Source: Alphaproteobacteria bacterium UBA4588 (lineage in GTDB: Bacteria; Pseudomonadota; Alphaproteobacteria; Rhodobacterales; Rhodobacteraceae). From it: a DNA stretch of 64,000 nucleotides. A model generated the notes under the pieces. It had not been told where the DNA came from. It was given only the letters and a program-made list of their open reading frames with translations, and searched no databases. Positions within the stretch are counted from its first letter, which is position 1. The number at the start of each line of letters is the position of its first letter. Location of the stretch: the NCBI GenBank assembly GCA_905182195.1, contig CAJJAW010000005.1, forward strand, positions 186,001 through 250,000. The letters are read 5' to 3'. A program made the position numbers and the translations under genes. Below are positions 20,520 to 31,070 of the stretch, piece after piece.

Positions 20520-21538
20520 AGCTCAGGGCAATTGGCCGGTGTGATAATTTGCACATCAGCTGTACCGCCCTCAGGCATCGGCGGCCGCAGCCTGTGAAAT
20601 GCAGTGATATGCTGAAAAGCAAAATCAAGATCAGCACTCAGATCATGATGCAACACAAACTCGACTTTGCCTTGGCGCAGCAATTGCCGGTTTTCACGAT
20701 CCAAGTCATGTGCGACATATAGATCAGGTCGGAGATCTATAGCCGACAAAGCCGCAAGAATCGCCGCGTTGCCGCCACCCATCGAATACACCCCCAGCAA
20801 TCGATCCAATCCTTGAACTGCCGCTGTGATTTTGGCCGCTGTCCCCAATGCCAGGCCAGCCCCGCCGCTAGCATCTATTAAACTGACATTTGGGCATAGG
20901 CGCGCCATCTCACCTGCAAAGGCCAAGGCCCGCGCCTCTTCGCCTTGAAACTGGCTGCGCGAGGTGGTGGTGATAACAGTCCCTGCCCGCCCCTGCACAC
21001 TTTGGGAAAACAGATAGGCCGCTGTACGCCCGGCATTTTTATTGTTCAGCCCCGCATAGGCCAAACGCCCACTACCTAGGCAATCGGTAAACACGGTCAC
21101 CACGGGAATTTTCAGCACCGCCAAACGGACAATCTCAGCGCATATCGGCGCAACATTCTGGGCTTTCAAAATAATACCCTGGCTGCCACGCCTTGCGATG
21201 CGCGCCATAATTTCAACTGTTTTGATAGGATCAATATCCTCAGCGAAGTGATATCTAGGCCGGATCACCGCTGGAGTGAACCGAGGCAAGACCTTTAGCA
21301 CCGCATGGCGCAGCTCATCAGAAAACCGGCGCGGCGCCTCAACCACAATATCCACAAACATCCGCCGACCACGGACCGCCAATTGCCCCTCTTGCTGGGC
21401 CAACTCACACATAGCAGCCTGCACCCGCCGCGCGGTCTGCGCACTGACATTCGCCCGCCCGTGCAGTGCCCGATCGACAGTGGCCAGACTAAGACCCGAT
21501 TGCAAAGCAACCTCTTTAAGGGCGAATTGATGTACCAT
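20516..21538 (-). CDS. LacI-family transcriptional regulator
   Basis: FALKEVALQSGLSLATVDRALHGRANVSAQTARRVQAAM (LacI HTH) followed by a periplasmic-binding-like domain. Confidence 0.9.
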   Translation of the reverse strand: MVHQFALKEVALQSGLSLATVDRALHGRANVSAQTARRVQAAMCELAQQEGQLAVRGRRMFVDIVVEAPRRFSDELRHAVLKVLPRFTPAVIRPRYHFAEDIDPIKTVEIMARIARRGSQGIILKAQNVAPICAEIVRLAVLKIPVVTVFTDCLGSGRLAYAGLNNKNAGRTAAYLFSQSVQGRAGTVITTTSRSQFQGEEARALAFAGEMARLCPNVSLIDASGGAGLALGTAAKITAAVQGLDRLLGVYSMGGGNAAILAALSAIDLRPDLYVAHDLDRENRQLLRQGKVEFVLHHDLSADLDFAFQHITAFHRLRPPMPEGGTADVQIITPANCPEL

Positions 21539-21621
21539 TGAGGTTTTTTTGAGGTATTTTGCCCCATCCCGCAACCCAAATAATGGCTAACCTGACCACA
21601 ACATCACACTCGGAGCCTATC

Positions 21622-22764
21622 ATGCAAACCTATCTTTCCCCCACAGACTGCAATTTAGACCGATTTGCCAAACAGGTAGAGCGGCAGCTTACCAACCAAG
21701 ACGTGCCGCAGGCCCATGACATTCAAAAAAATGTGCCTATCTACGATATCAGCCGGTTAGATATGACAGGCAACACCCAAACGCTTCGGGCCGAATGGGC
21801 TGATGTATTGCGCAACACCGCCGGGGTCTTGGTACTTAAAAATGCCTATGCAGACACAGGCTCCATAGACGCTGCTACCGCGATCTACGACAAGATCATT
21901 GCCGATGAGAAAGTGGCCACAAGCGACAAAGCCGATCACTTCGCAGCTTCCGGCGCCAATGATCGCATCTGGAATTCTGCACAAAAGCTTTGCCAATACG
22001 ATCCGCTGGTATTTGCGCAATATTTTGGCAACCTTGCCATCAACACCGCATGTCAGGCCTGGCTAGGCCCCAATTATCAAATGACCGCGCAGATCAATCT
22101 TGTGCGCCCCAGCGGCGCGGCGCAAAGCCCACACCGTGATTATCACTTAGGCTTTCAATCCAGTGACGTTGCGGCCAGCTATCCTGCACATGTGCACGAC
22201 TTGTCGCCAGTGTTAACCCTGCAAGGGGCGGTAGCCCATGCGGATATGCCTATTGAAAGCGGGCCAACAAAGCTTTTACCATTTAGCCAGACCTACAGTC
22301 ACGGCTATCTCGCCTTCACCCAGCCTGACTTTCGTGTCTATTTTGAGGAGCATCACGTGCAAGTGCCCTTGGCAAAAGGGGACGTGCTGTTTTTTAGCCC
22401 AGCGCTATATCACGCAGGCGGCGCCAATGTGAGCGCAAATATCCAGCGCATGGCAAATCTTCTGCAAGTGTCTTCAGCCTTTGGACGGGCGATGGAAAAT
22501 CTCGATCGATTTGATATGACCCGGCGACTTTACGAAGTATTAATCGTTGAGAATCATGGGCTTAACCAGCTAGAAATGGACGCAGCAATTTCAGCCTGTT
22601 CGGAAGGCTATTCCTTCCCAACCAATCTGGACACGGATCCCCCCATCGACGGATTGGCTCCCGAAACACAGGCTGCTTTGTGCCGCAGGGCTTTGAGTAT
22701 TGGCATGCCCATCGCAGAGTTCAACGCAGCATTGGACGCCCAGTTGACGCGCCAGCAATCTTAG
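21622..22764 (+). CDS. Phytanoyl-CoA dioxygenase (PhyH)-like protein
   Basis: AQINLVRPSGAAQSPHRDYHLGFQSSD...PLAKGDVLFFSPALYHAGGANVSANIQRMANLLQVS. Confidence 0.75.
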   Translation: MQTYLSPTDCNLDRFAKQVERQLTNQDVPQAHDIQKNVPIYDISRLDMTGNTQTLRAEWADVLRNTAGVLVLKNAYADTGSIDAATAIYDKIIADEKVATSDKADHFAASGANDRIWNSAQKLCQYDPLVFAQYFGNLAINTACQAWLGPNYQMTAQINLVRPSGAAQSPHRDYHLGFQSSDVAASYPAHVHDLSPVLTLQGAVAHADMPIESGPTKLLPFSQTYSHGYLAFTQPDFRVYFEEHHVQVPLAKGDVLFFSPALYHAGGANVSANIQRMANLLQVSSAFGRAMENLDRFDMTRRLYEVLIVENHGLNQLEMDAAISACSEGYSFPTNLDTDPPIDGLAPETQAALCRRALSIGMPIAEFNAALDAQLTRQQS

Positions 22765-23759
22765 GCGTAGCGTTCAGGCCCTACCCATTGCTCCTCTGAA
22801 TAGCGATCGCCATTAACCCAACCAATAGGCAAGACGGCCTCAACCGCACTCAGTTCTTCAGCACTTAACCCATAGTTGCTGCCTGCTACCAAGCCTTTGA
22901 AGTGTTCAACATTGCGAGTCCCGGGGATCGGCAAAATATGGTCGCCTTTGGCAAGACACCAAGCAATCGCCAGCCCGGCTGCAGTCAGGCCAAAATTAGC
23001 CGCCAGCGCGCGGAAAGGGGCAGTGGCCACAATGTTCATGCCCAAATTAGGCTCTGTAAAGCGGGGGTTCTTCGCCAAAAACGGCATGTTCTGCGCCTTC
23101 TCGAGCCCATGTGGCTTATCGGTCAACAAACTGCGGCCCACTGGTGAAAAAGCGACAAAGGTCGTTCCTAGCGCCGCACAAGTTTGGACCATGCCAAGTT
23201 CAGGGGTCCGGGTGGATAAGGAATATTCTGATTGAACCGCCGCGACCGGATGTACAGCATGGGCAGCCTTTAGCGAGGTTGGAGATATCTCAGAATAACC
23301 GAAGCCGCCGATCTTACCGGATTTCACAAATCCCGCGAGTGTTTCGGTCACCGCTTCTATCGGCACATGCGGGTCGCGGCGGTGGATGTAATAAAGAGCA
23401 ATCTGCTCGACCCCCATACGCTCCAAACTAGCATCAAGCTGACCCTCAAGATAAGCAGGTTCATTGTTAAAAATTCGGCTCGGGTCTTTGCGGTCAGTGA
23501 TCCCCCCCTTGCTGGCAATATGAAAAAAGTTGAGTGCTTCAGGATTTTTAGCCAGATAGGCCCCAATATGGCTCTCCGACCCGCCCATACCGTAAATACT
23601 TGCGGTATCGATATGGCTCACACCCAGATCGCGGGCTGCATCCAATATCGCAAAAACCTCATCTCGGCTGACTTCACCATAAAAATTCGAAAAAGACATT
23701 GCGCCTATCCCCATGCGAGAGACCTCAGCGACGCTATGCAGGAAATTACGTTTTCTCAT
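22761..23759 (-). CDS. Aldo/keto reductase
   Basis: [50 protein letters not shown]...[37 protein letters not shown]. Confidence 0.92.
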   Translation of the reverse strand: MRKRNFLHSVAEVSRMGIGAMSFSNFYGEVSRDEVFAILDAARDLGVSHIDTASIYGMGGSESHIGAYLAKNPEALNFFHIASKGGITDRKDPSRIFNNEPAYLEGQLDASLERMGVEQIALYYIHRRDPHVPIEAVTETLAGFVKSGKIGGFGYSEISPTSLKAAHAVHPVAAVQSEYSLSTRTPELGMVQTCAALGTTFVAFSPVGRSLLTDKPHGLEKAQNMPFLAKNPRFTEPNLGMNIVATAPFRALAANFGLTAAGLAIAWCLAKGDHILPIPGTRNVEHFKGLVAGSNYGLSAEELSAVEAVLPIGWVNGDRYSEEQWVGPERYA

Positions 23760-24382
23760 GATGATATCCCTTTTTGGACCGCAGAAATCGCAGCCGCTAT
23801 GGCCGTTTCCATGCTCATATCTGAAGTGTCAATCACAACTGCATCAGCAGCCACAACCATGGGCGCAGTGGCGCGGCCTCGGTCACGGGTATCGCGCGCC
23901 AAGACATCCGACAGTACCTGCTCAAAACTGGTTGTAAATCCGCCTTCAAGCAGCTCTTTATATCTGCGCTGCGCACGGATGGTGGCATCTGCCGTCACAA
24001 AGAGCTTCACCTCGGCGTCAGGGAGGATCACCGTTCCGATGTCGCGACCATCCAAAACTGCACCGCCATCGCGCCGCGCAAACCGGCGCTGGAACTCCAA
24101 CAATTCAGCACGGACATCTGCCATCACCGCAACCTGCGACGCGGCTTGCGCCACCTCTGCAGTGCGCAGGCCTGGCCTTTGCAGATCTTCAGCTTGTAAA
24201 GATTGCGCCACCTTCAGAGGATCCGAACCCGCAATCACTTGAGCCCCAACCGCCCGGTACAACAGCCCCGTGTCCAAATGCGCCATCATAAAATGCGCGG
24301 CAACAGCCTTGCTGATTGTGCCTTTTCCAGCGGCAGCGGGTCCATCAATGGCGATTGTGAAACTCATTCGACCACTACTCAC
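23756..24382 (-). CDS. cmk: Cytidylate kinase
   Basis: [39 protein letters not shown]...[34 protein letters not shown]. Confidence 0.96.
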   Translation of the reverse strand: MSSGRMSFTIAIDGPAAAGKGTISKAVAAHFMMAHLDTGLLYRAVGAQVIAGSDPLKVAQSLQAEDLQRPGLRTAEVAQAASQVAVMADVRAELLEFQRRFARRDGGAVLDGRDIGTVILPDAEVKLFVTADATIRAQRRYKELLEGGFTTSFEQVLSDVLARDTRDRGRATAPMVVAADAVVIDTSDMSMETAIAAAISAVQKGISS

Positions 24383-24792
24383 TTATAAAACTGTTTTGTC
24401 AGCGCCGGGTCATCCGCCTCAGCTTGGGTCAGTCCGTCATTGATCTGATAATAATCCCCTTTATCAGCGCAGAAGATATGCCCCACCAATGCCGTGCCTG
24501 TGTCCCCATCAAGACTACCCGCGAAAATAGCGATATTCTCGCCCGGGCCATCCCAAAACATCTGACTACCACATATGCCGCAAAAGCCACGCCGGGCTTG
24601 GGGTGAAGAGCGATAACAGGTGACCTCCCCCTTTATCGCAACGGTGTCACGCGCAGCTGACGTGGCCGCCACAAAATGGCCGCTGGTCTTGCGGCATTGG
24701 CTGCAATGACAGGCAATCACCGGGCGCAGAGGGCCGGGTGCGCTGAAATGCAGCTGGCCACACAGGCGGCTTCCTATTTCCAAACCGTTCAT
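24379..24792 (-). CDS. GFA (CENP-V/GFA domain) family protein
   Basis: [33 protein letters not shown]...[15 protein letters not shown]. Confidence 0.9.
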   Translation of the reverse strand: MNGLEIGSRLCGQLHFSAPGPLRPVIACHCSQCRKTSGHFVAATSAARDTVAIKGEVTCYRSSPQARRGFCGICGSQMFWDGPGENIAIFAGSLDGDTGTALVGHIFCADKGDYYQINDGLTQAEADDPALTKQFYK

Positions 24793-26138
24793 GGCTGGGT
24801 CCGGCGAATGCTAGCACCCAAATGCGTCATCAAGGACTCAAAGATCGGGAATGACGTCGCCACAGGCACGCCGTCATCAATGGACATGCCATTTTTGGCC
24901 CCCATACCTAAAATCAAGAACGACATAGCGATGCGGTGATCAAGATGCGTGGCCACAACGGCGCCGCCGGGCACGGAGCCTTCCAGCCCATGCACATGCC
25001 ACCAATCTGGCCCCTCCTCAACAGTGACACCCGCCGCGCGCAGGCCCGTTGCCATCACCTCGATACGGTCGCTTTCTTTGACGCGCAGCTCTTTGACCCC
25101 ATGCATCCGCGTCACACCGCTTGCAAAACTCGCAACCACTGACAGAATTGGGTATTCGTCTATCATTGAAGCCGCCCGCTCTGGAGCAACTTCGATACCT
25201 TGCATATTTGGGGAGTATTTAGCGCGCAGATCTGCGACAGGCTCACCGCCCTCTTCGCGCATATTCTCAAATGTGAGATCGGCCCCCATATCTTGCAACG
25301 TATAGAACAAGCCTGCGCGGGTTGGGTTGAGCCCAATATTAGGCACCAGTACGTCCGAGCCCTCGACAATCAATGCCGCACAAACGGGAAAGGCCGCCGA
25401 TGACGGATCCCGCGGTACGATGATGTCCTGCGGGCGCAATTCTGGCAGGCCTGAAAGGGTGATCATCCGGCCCTCTTTGGTGTCTTCAACCATCAGTTCC
25501 GCGCCAAAGCCCACCAGCATGCGCTCCGTATGATCCCGCGTTGCCTCTTTCTCGATCACAACCGTTTGGCCCGGCGCATTTAAACCCGCCAACAAGACCG
25601 CGGATTTCACCTGCGCGGAGGGCATCGGCACTTGGTAGCGCACCGGAATCGCTTCCAGAGCCCCCACGATCGTAAGCGGTAAACGCCCCTCAGAACGACC
25701 ATACGATTGTGCCCCAAACAAGGACAACGGATCGGTTACTCGGCCCATCGGGCGTTTATTCAAACTGCCATCACCAGTAAATGTAGCTGTAATCGGTGAG
25801 GTTGCCATTGCGCCCATGATCAAGCGCACCCCGGTGCCCGAATTGCCACAATCAATCACGTGGGCAGGCTCCGCAAATCCGCCCACGCCCACGCCATGCA
25901 CAGACCAAGCACCACCACCATGGTTGATAACCTCAGCGCCAAAGGCCCTCATGGCCTTGCCTGTGTCGAGCACATCGTCTCCCTCAAGCAAACCTTGAAT
26001 GTGCGTCTCGCCCACAGACAACGCACCTAGAATGAGCGCACGGTGTGAGATGGATTTATCCCCAGGCACATCTGCCTGTCCCGTCAACGGGTCAGATTTT
26101 TGCGATGTCATTGGTATCGCTGCGCCATGGCCTGACAT
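24789..26138 (-). CDS. aroA: 3-phosphoshikimate 1-carboxyvinyltransferase (EPSP synthase)
   Basis: [34 protein letters not shown]...[18 protein letters not shown]...[19 protein letters not shown]. Confidence 0.97.
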   Translation of the reverse strand: MSGHGAAIPMTSQKSDPLTGQADVPGDKSISHRALILGALSVGETHIQGLLEGDDVLDTGKAMRAFGAEVINHGGGAWSVHGVGVGGFAEPAHVIDCGNSGTGVRLIMGAMATSPITATFTGDGSLNKRPMGRVTDPLSLFGAQSYGRSEGRLPLTIVGALEAIPVRYQVPMPSAQVKSAVLLAGLNAPGQTVVIEKEATRDHTERMLVGFGAELMVEDTKEGRMITLSGLPELRPQDIIVPRDPSSAAFPVCAALIVEGSDVLVPNIGLNPTRAGLFYTLQDMGADLTFENMREEGGEPVADLRAKYSPNMQGIEVAPERAASMIDEYPILSVVASFASGVTRMHGVKELRVKESDRIEVMATGLRAAGVTVEEGPDWWHVHGLEGSVPGGAVVATHLDHRIAMSFLILGMGAKNGMSIDDGVPVATSFPIFESLMTHLGASIRRTQP

Positions 26139-26211
26139 ATAGGTCCCCTATTTAGTTGGATGAGTGATAACGCCCAAGCCAACTGAGGTCCACACTTCAG
26201 GTTCCATCAAT

Positions 26212-26898
26212 CTATGATTTTCTAAATGTCATATAGTGTGGAATGCGATCTTCGCGCACGGCTTTCTGCTCATAACGCGTGGCGATCCAATCACCCCAAG
26301 GCGCGCGCCAGTCTTCTGGCCCTTCAGCCAGCCATTCGAACCCAGCCCTTGGCACTTCTTGCAGGGTTTGGCGCACATAGTCTTCAATATCAGTGGCTAC
26401 GCGAAACTCCGCGCCGGGTTTCAAGCATTTACTCAACGGGATAAGATGTTCTTGTGTCACAAAACGGCGACGATGATGGCGCATTTTAGGCCAAGGGTCT
26501 GGGTAAAGCAAAAACGCTTTGCTGACACTCCCGTCTGGCAAAACATCCATGAGATTGCGCGCATCACCCATATGCAACTTAATATTGGCCACACCGGCAT
26601 TGCGCATCTTACCTAAAAGCATCGCCACACCGTTCACATAGGGCTCAACCCCCAAAAACTGCACACCAGGGTTATGGAGCGCTTGATGGACCAAATGCTC
26701 ACCACCTCCAAAACCAACCTCCAGCCAAAGTGGTCGGCTACCGGCAAGCTGATGAATGTCCAAAAGCTTCCGCTCTGGGTTTTCCTCACGAGTAATTCCC
26801 GCGACAGACAACTTTGGTAAATCTTCATCCAAATAACGGTCCTGAGCTGCGTTCAGGGCTTTACCCTTGATGCGCCCATAAAAATTTCGGTGATCCAT
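26212..26898 (-). CDS. trmB: tRNA (guanine-N7-)-methyltransferase
   Basis: LWLEVGFGGGEHLVHQALHNPGVQFLGVEPYVNGVAMLL...FLLYPDPWPKMRHHRRRFV. Confidence 0.96.
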   Translation of the reverse strand: MDHRNFYGRIKGKALNAAQDRYLDEDLPKLSVAGITREENPERKLLDIHQLAGSRPLWLEVGFGGGEHLVHQALHNPGVQFLGVEPYVNGVAMLLGKMRNAGVANIKLHMGDARNLMDVLPDGSVSKAFLLYPDPWPKMRHHRRRFVTQEHLIPLSKCLKPGAEFRVATDIEDYVRQTLQEVPRAGFEWLAEGPEDWRAPWGDWIATRYEQKAVREDRIPHYMTFRKS

Positions 26899-26979
26899 TG
26901 CTTTCTCTCAAACAAAAGGGTGTGCCAAAGCACACCCTGATTTTGTAATTCATCAGAGTACGCAAAAGCGTTCCTGACC

Positions 26980-28161
26980 CTAAACGGCTTTTTCCAATGC
27001 TTCAACCAGATCAGTTTTTTCCCAACTGAAACCACCATCAGCCTCAGGATCACGGCCAAAGTGGCCATAAGCTGCGGTACGTTGGTAGATCGGAAGATTC
27101 AGACCCAAATGCTCACGAATACCACGCGGGGTGAGATCCATGCATTGGGCTATGGCACGTTCAATCTCTTCATCAGGAACCTGTCCTGTCCCGTGTGTAT
27201 CCACGTAGATCGACAAGGGCTTTGAAACGCCAATAGCGTAAGCCAATTGCAAGGTGCAACGATCAGCCATGCCTGCAGCCACAACGTTTTTGGCCAAATA
27301 GCGTGAAGCATAGGCAGCAGAACGGTCCACCTTGGTTGGATCTTTACCAGAAAATGCACCACCGCCATGGGGTGCCGCCCCACCGTATGTATCCACAATG
27401 ATCTTTCGGCCTGTTAGGCCTGCATCGCCATCCGGTCCACCAATCACGAAGGTGCCTGTTGGGTTGACCCACCATTCTGTATTGGCTGTGATCCATTCCG
27501 CGGGAATAACTTCACGAATATAAGGCTCAACAATGCCCCTAATATAGGAACTATCTTGGTCTTCTGAGGTGTGCTGCGTGGACAGAACAATCGATGTGAC
27601 CTCAACTGGCTTACCATCAACATAGCGCAAAGACAGCTGCGATTTTGCGTCAGGACCAAGATCCCGTTCGGTGCCGTTTTTCCGAACTTCCGCTAAACGC
27701 CGCAAGATTGCATGCGCGTACTGTATCGGAGCTGGCATTAACTCTGTAGTTTCAGTAGTGGCGTAACCAAACATAATGCCTTGATCGCCCGCGCCTTCGT
27801 CCTTGTCAGACCCTGCATCCACACCCTGCGCAATATGCGCTGATTGTTCATGCAGCAAATTGGTAATTTCGACTGTGTTCCAGTGGAATTTATCTTGTTC
27901 ATAGCCGATATCTTTGATGCAATCGCGAGCAATTTGCTCAATTTGGCCCATATATTGCGACAACTTGGCTTGGTCGGTGAGGCCAACCTCACCACCAATA
28001 ACCACCCGGTTGGTAGTTGCAAATGTCTCAGCAGCAACCCGTGCTTCAGGCTCCTCTGCTAAAAAAGCGTCCAAAACGGCGTCCGATATGCGGTCACATA
28101 ACTTGTCTGGGTGGCCTTCAGAAACAGACTCTGAGGTAAAAATAAAATTTGATCTTGTCAT
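26980..28161 (-). CDS. metK: S-adenosylmethionine synthetase
   Basis: [34 protein letters not shown]...[12 protein letters not shown]...[24 protein letters not shown]. Start at 28161; the track ORF extends into the leader. Confidence 0.98.
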   Translation of the reverse strand: MTRSNFIFTSESVSEGHPDKLCDRISDAVLDAFLAEEPEARVAAETFATTNRVVIGGEVGLTDQAKLSQYMGQIEQIARDCIKDIGYEQDKFHWNTVEITNLLHEQSAHIAQGVDAGSDKDEGAGDQGIMFGYATTETTELMPAPIQYAHAILRRLAEVRKNGTERDLGPDAKSQLSLRYVDGKPVEVTSIVLSTQHTSEDQDSSYIRGIVEPYIREVIPAEWITANTEWWVNPTGTFVIGGPDGDAGLTGRKIIVDTYGGAAPHGGGAFSGKDPTKVDRSAAYASRYLAKNVVAAGMADRCTLQLAYAIGVSKPLSIYVDTHGTGQVPDEEIERAIAQCMDLTPRGIREHLGLNLPIYQRTAAYGHFGRDPEADGGFSWEKTDLVEALEKAV

Positions 28162-28167
28162 TGGGAG

Positions 28168-28209
28168 TGCTCCAGTAAAATGTAAGCTGTTCCAGGAAGC
28201 CGTCACAGC
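28168..28209 (-). promoter_or_regulatory. SAM/SAH-type riboswitch motif in the metK leader
   Basis: Minus strand: GCTGT-GACGGCTTCCTGGA-ACAGC (5-bp stem, loop with ACGGCTTCCTGG) then ttacatttta CTGGAGCA just before metK ATG; matches my recollection of the SAM/SAH metK motif consensus. Confidence 0.85.
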
Positions 28210-28247
28210 AGCGTTCTTTTAGAACACCCATATAGTGGCGTCAATCT

Positions 28248-29699
28248 TCATATTCTTGGGCGCTTGACCAAAGCGACGCTTACCAAAAATAAAGTCATAA
28301 GAAACGTTATGACCCATGGATATTTAGCAAAAAAGGTAGGTGGCAGGCTAGCAGGTATGGCCAGATCAATAAAACCAGCGTCGTCAACCTGCAAACTGGC
28401 ACCATATGCGCCGTTTCCGTCTATAACAGTGCTCACACCACGATTAGCGACCCGGACCATGGGCAAGCCCAACTCAATAGCGCGTGCCCGGGCTTGGGCA
28501 AAATGCTGCGCAGGACCCTGCCCCTTTCCAAACCATGCATCATTGGTAATGAGAACCAGCAGATCCGGCCTAATATCAGTGTGGCCTACAAACTGTGGAA
28601 AAATGCCCTCGTAACAAATCAAAGGTTGAATGTTACCAACACCAGGAAGGTACACGGTGGAAGGACCGTCACCAAAAGAAAACATATCGCGTTGCACTCC
28701 AAAGAATGCGGCCAGCCCTGCAAAAGGTATATACTCCCCAAACGGCACCAAACGGCTTTTGTGATATTCCGCTTCCAGGTCACCCTTTGGAGAAATGATG
28801 CCAAGAGTATTAAAATATTGGTTATCAGAAGAATTACTTTGGTATCCAACGATGACGTAGGCGCCTTGGGCAGCTGCTGCAATCTCACTTTGTGCCATTG
28901 GGATCGGCAAGTAGACCGATGTTTCAGGCCAAACGATAAGATCTACGCCCGCCTCCGTATCCATCAATTCAATGTGGCGTTGATATATACCTTCCATCCG
29001 ATCTGGATTCCATTTGTCAGCTTGTGCCACGTTGGGATGAATGAGGCGTACAACTGCGACACTATGTGGGGGCGCAAACGCCTCAATGTTTGGAGTTAAT
29101 TGCAGAATTACCGCCAATGCAATCAGGCCCAACCTATATGGCGACCACGCGTGGGCTAACCAGTAGGCCATGGTAATTGTCAGTAATGTCATGCCATGTG
29201 GCCCAATAAAAGCGGCCAATTGATACAGGGGCGTATCAATCCAAACATAGCCAATCAACGCCCAGGGAAACCCTGTAAACAAATAAGTCCTGGCCAATTC
29301 AGCTGCAAAGAGCGCCACACAGATCAGCAGTGGTTTGCGGCCCCTAACAATCGCAAAAGCAGCACCCCAAAACACCGCCAAACCAGCTGCCATAGCCGTA
29401 AGCGCAAAGGGGGCCATCCAGCCAGTCGCCTGCCAATCCACCAAAAACGGCTGCATAATCCAAGTCAGTGTCACGGCAAAATAACCAACACCTAACATCC
29501 AGCCGTGTGCAAAATGGGAGTGTGTTAATGACTGACCTACAGCCCAAATACCTAACCCAAGTCCGAAGAGCGTAAGTATTGGAACATCAAAGGGCGCCTG
29601 GCCTAATCCAGCTAATCCCCCTGCCGCAAAAACCATTGACAACCGAAGCCAACGCGGTGCCTGATCCCAAAAATTAATAGGGATCGTCTTGTCTAACAT
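28248..29699 (-). CDS. lnt: Apolipoprotein N-acyltransferase
   Basis: Multi-TM N-terminus and nitrilase-like domain: DLIVWPETSVYLPIP, PLICYEGIFPQFV, LLVLITNDAWFGKGQGPAQHFAQARARAIELGLPMVRVANRG. Confidence 0.95.
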   Translation of the reverse strand: MLDKTIPINFWDQAPRWLRLSMVFAAGGLAGLGQAPFDVPILTLFGLGLGIWAVGQSLTHSHFAHGWMLGVGYFAVTLTWIMQPFLVDWQATGWMAPFALTAMAAGLAVFWGAAFAIVRGRKPLLICVALFAAELARTYLFTGFPWALIGYVWIDTPLYQLAAFIGPHGMTLLTITMAYWLAHAWSPYRLGLIALAVILQLTPNIEAFAPPHSVAVVRLIHPNVAQADKWNPDRMEGIYQRHIELMDTEAGVDLIVWPETSVYLPIPMAQSEIAAAAQGAYVIVGYQSNSSDNQYFNTLGIISPKGDLEAEYHKSRLVPFGEYIPFAGLAAFFGVQRDMFSFGDGPSTVYLPGVGNIQPLICYEGIFPQFVGHTDIRPDLLVLITNDAWFGKGQGPAQHFAQARARAIELGLPMVRVANRGVSTVIDGNGAYGASLQVDDAGFIDLAIPASLPPTFFAKYPWVITFLMTLFLVSVALVKRPRI

Positions 29700-30570
29700 G
29701 GGCCCTGAGCCTTTTGACGCGTCGGGGGTCGGCATCAACAATTTCAAACTCTACACCGGCAGGGTGATTGATCACCTCGCCACGCGCAGGGACACGTCCC
29801 AGCAACATGAACACCAAGCCACCGAGCGTATCCACCTCCTCAGCATCCACTTCTTCAACGTCTGAAAGATCACGGCCAATTTCTAGCTGAAATTCATCCA
29901 ATGGCGTTTTAGCTTGAGCCAAGTAGCATCCAGGTTTTTCAATGATCCAAAAAGCGCCTTCATCTGGATCATGCTCATCTTCAATTTCACCAATCACCTG
30001 TTCGATCAAATCCTCAATAGTCACTAGCCCATCCGTGCCACCATATTCATCAACCACAAGTGCCATATGAATACGATCCGCTTGCATCTTTGCCAGCAGT
30101 ACGCCGATGGGCATCGAAGGCGGAACAAATAGCAAAGGCCGAAGCATGGTCTTTAGTGCCAAACGGCCACCTGACCCGTCGAAACCATGCTTTAGTGCAA
30201 TATCTTTCAAATGCACAAAGCCTGAAGGTGTGTCCAAAGTACCATTATAAACTGGCAACCGCGTCAATCCGCTATCGCGGAACACATTTACAAGATCTTC
30301 TTTTGCAATTGTCACAGGTACAGATTTGATATCAGCCTTGGGCACCATAACATCTTCGACACGTAGTTGACGAAGGTTCCAGATGCCAAGACTAGTATTT
30401 TCACCCAGCCTCCCTAGATGCACTTTATTTTTAGCATCAGGAAGCTGTCCCAGAAGAGACCATTTCAGTCGACCCCAGAAGCCCAGCGCGTGTAAACCTG
30501 TACTTGGCGGGTCAACGCTAGCATCAGAAACACCACTTTTATCATCTATATGTGGCATAGTACCATTCAT
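29674..30570 (-). CDS. CorC/HlyC-family CBS-domain protein
   Basis: LRVEDVMVPKADIKSVPVTIAKEDLVNVFRDSGLTRLPVYNGTLDTPSGFVHLKD...MALVVDEYGGTDGLVTIEDLIEQVIGEIEDEHD. Confidence 0.95.
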   Translation of the reverse strand: MNGTMPHIDDKSGVSDASVDPPSTGLHALGFWGRLKWSLLGQLPDAKNKVHLGRLGENTSLGIWNLRQLRVEDVMVPKADIKSVPVTIAKEDLVNVFRDSGLTRLPVYNGTLDTPSGFVHLKDIALKHGFDGSGGRLALKTMLRPLLFVPPSMPIGVLLAKMQADRIHMALVVDEYGGTDGLVTIEDLIEQVIGEIEDEHDPDEGAFWIIEKPGCYLAQAKTPLDEFQLEIGRDLSDVEEVDAEEVDTLGGLVFMLLGRVPARGEVINHPAGVEFEIVDADPRRVKRLRAHVRQDDPY

Positions 30571-31070
30571 TGCGTTCCAACATTTACTCTGTATGGATTA
30601 GAAATGCTGAGCTTGGCAAGTACATCTATTTCTATTTGCTCCATCAATTCTGCATCCGTGTCTTCTATGTGATCATAGCCAAGAAGATGCAACGTCGCAT
30701 GAATGAGCAAATGGGCAATATGGTCCACAATTGCAAGGTTGGCCGCGCAAGCTTCACCAATACAGGTCTCAAAAGCTATGGCTATGTCGCCCAGTTCTGC
30801 GTCTGTAGCTAATACAGGGCGCTCCCCAGGTATTTTGGCGGCCAACTCAACAGACGGCCATGACAGCACATTTGTTGGTTGGAGTTTGCCTCTAAAACTT
30901 TGGTTTAGGTTAGCAATTTTTTTGTCATCACAGGCCATTACTACAGCACTAGCCATATCGGGAAACGCCAGATGATCCGACAGGGCGACGGCTACTCTTG
31001 CGCCAATCTCAGAAAGTTCTTCAGCATCCCAGCGCCAGTCTTTAACTACAAAATCATAGTTGAGGCTCAT
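30567..31070 (-). CDS. ybeY: Endoribonuclease YbeY (rRNA maturation)
   Basis: IANLNQSFRGKLQPTNVLSWPS...LGDIAIAFETC...HLLIHATLHLLGYDHIEDTDAELME. Confidence 0.95.
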   Translation of the reverse strand: MSLNYDFVVKDWRWDAEELSEIGARVAVALSDHLAFPDMASAVVMACDDKKIANLNQSFRGKLQPTNVLSWPSVELAAKIPGERPVLATDAELGDIAIAFETCIGEACAANLAIVDHIAHLLIHATLHLLGYDHIEDTDAELMEQIEIDVLAKLSISNPYRVNVGTQ

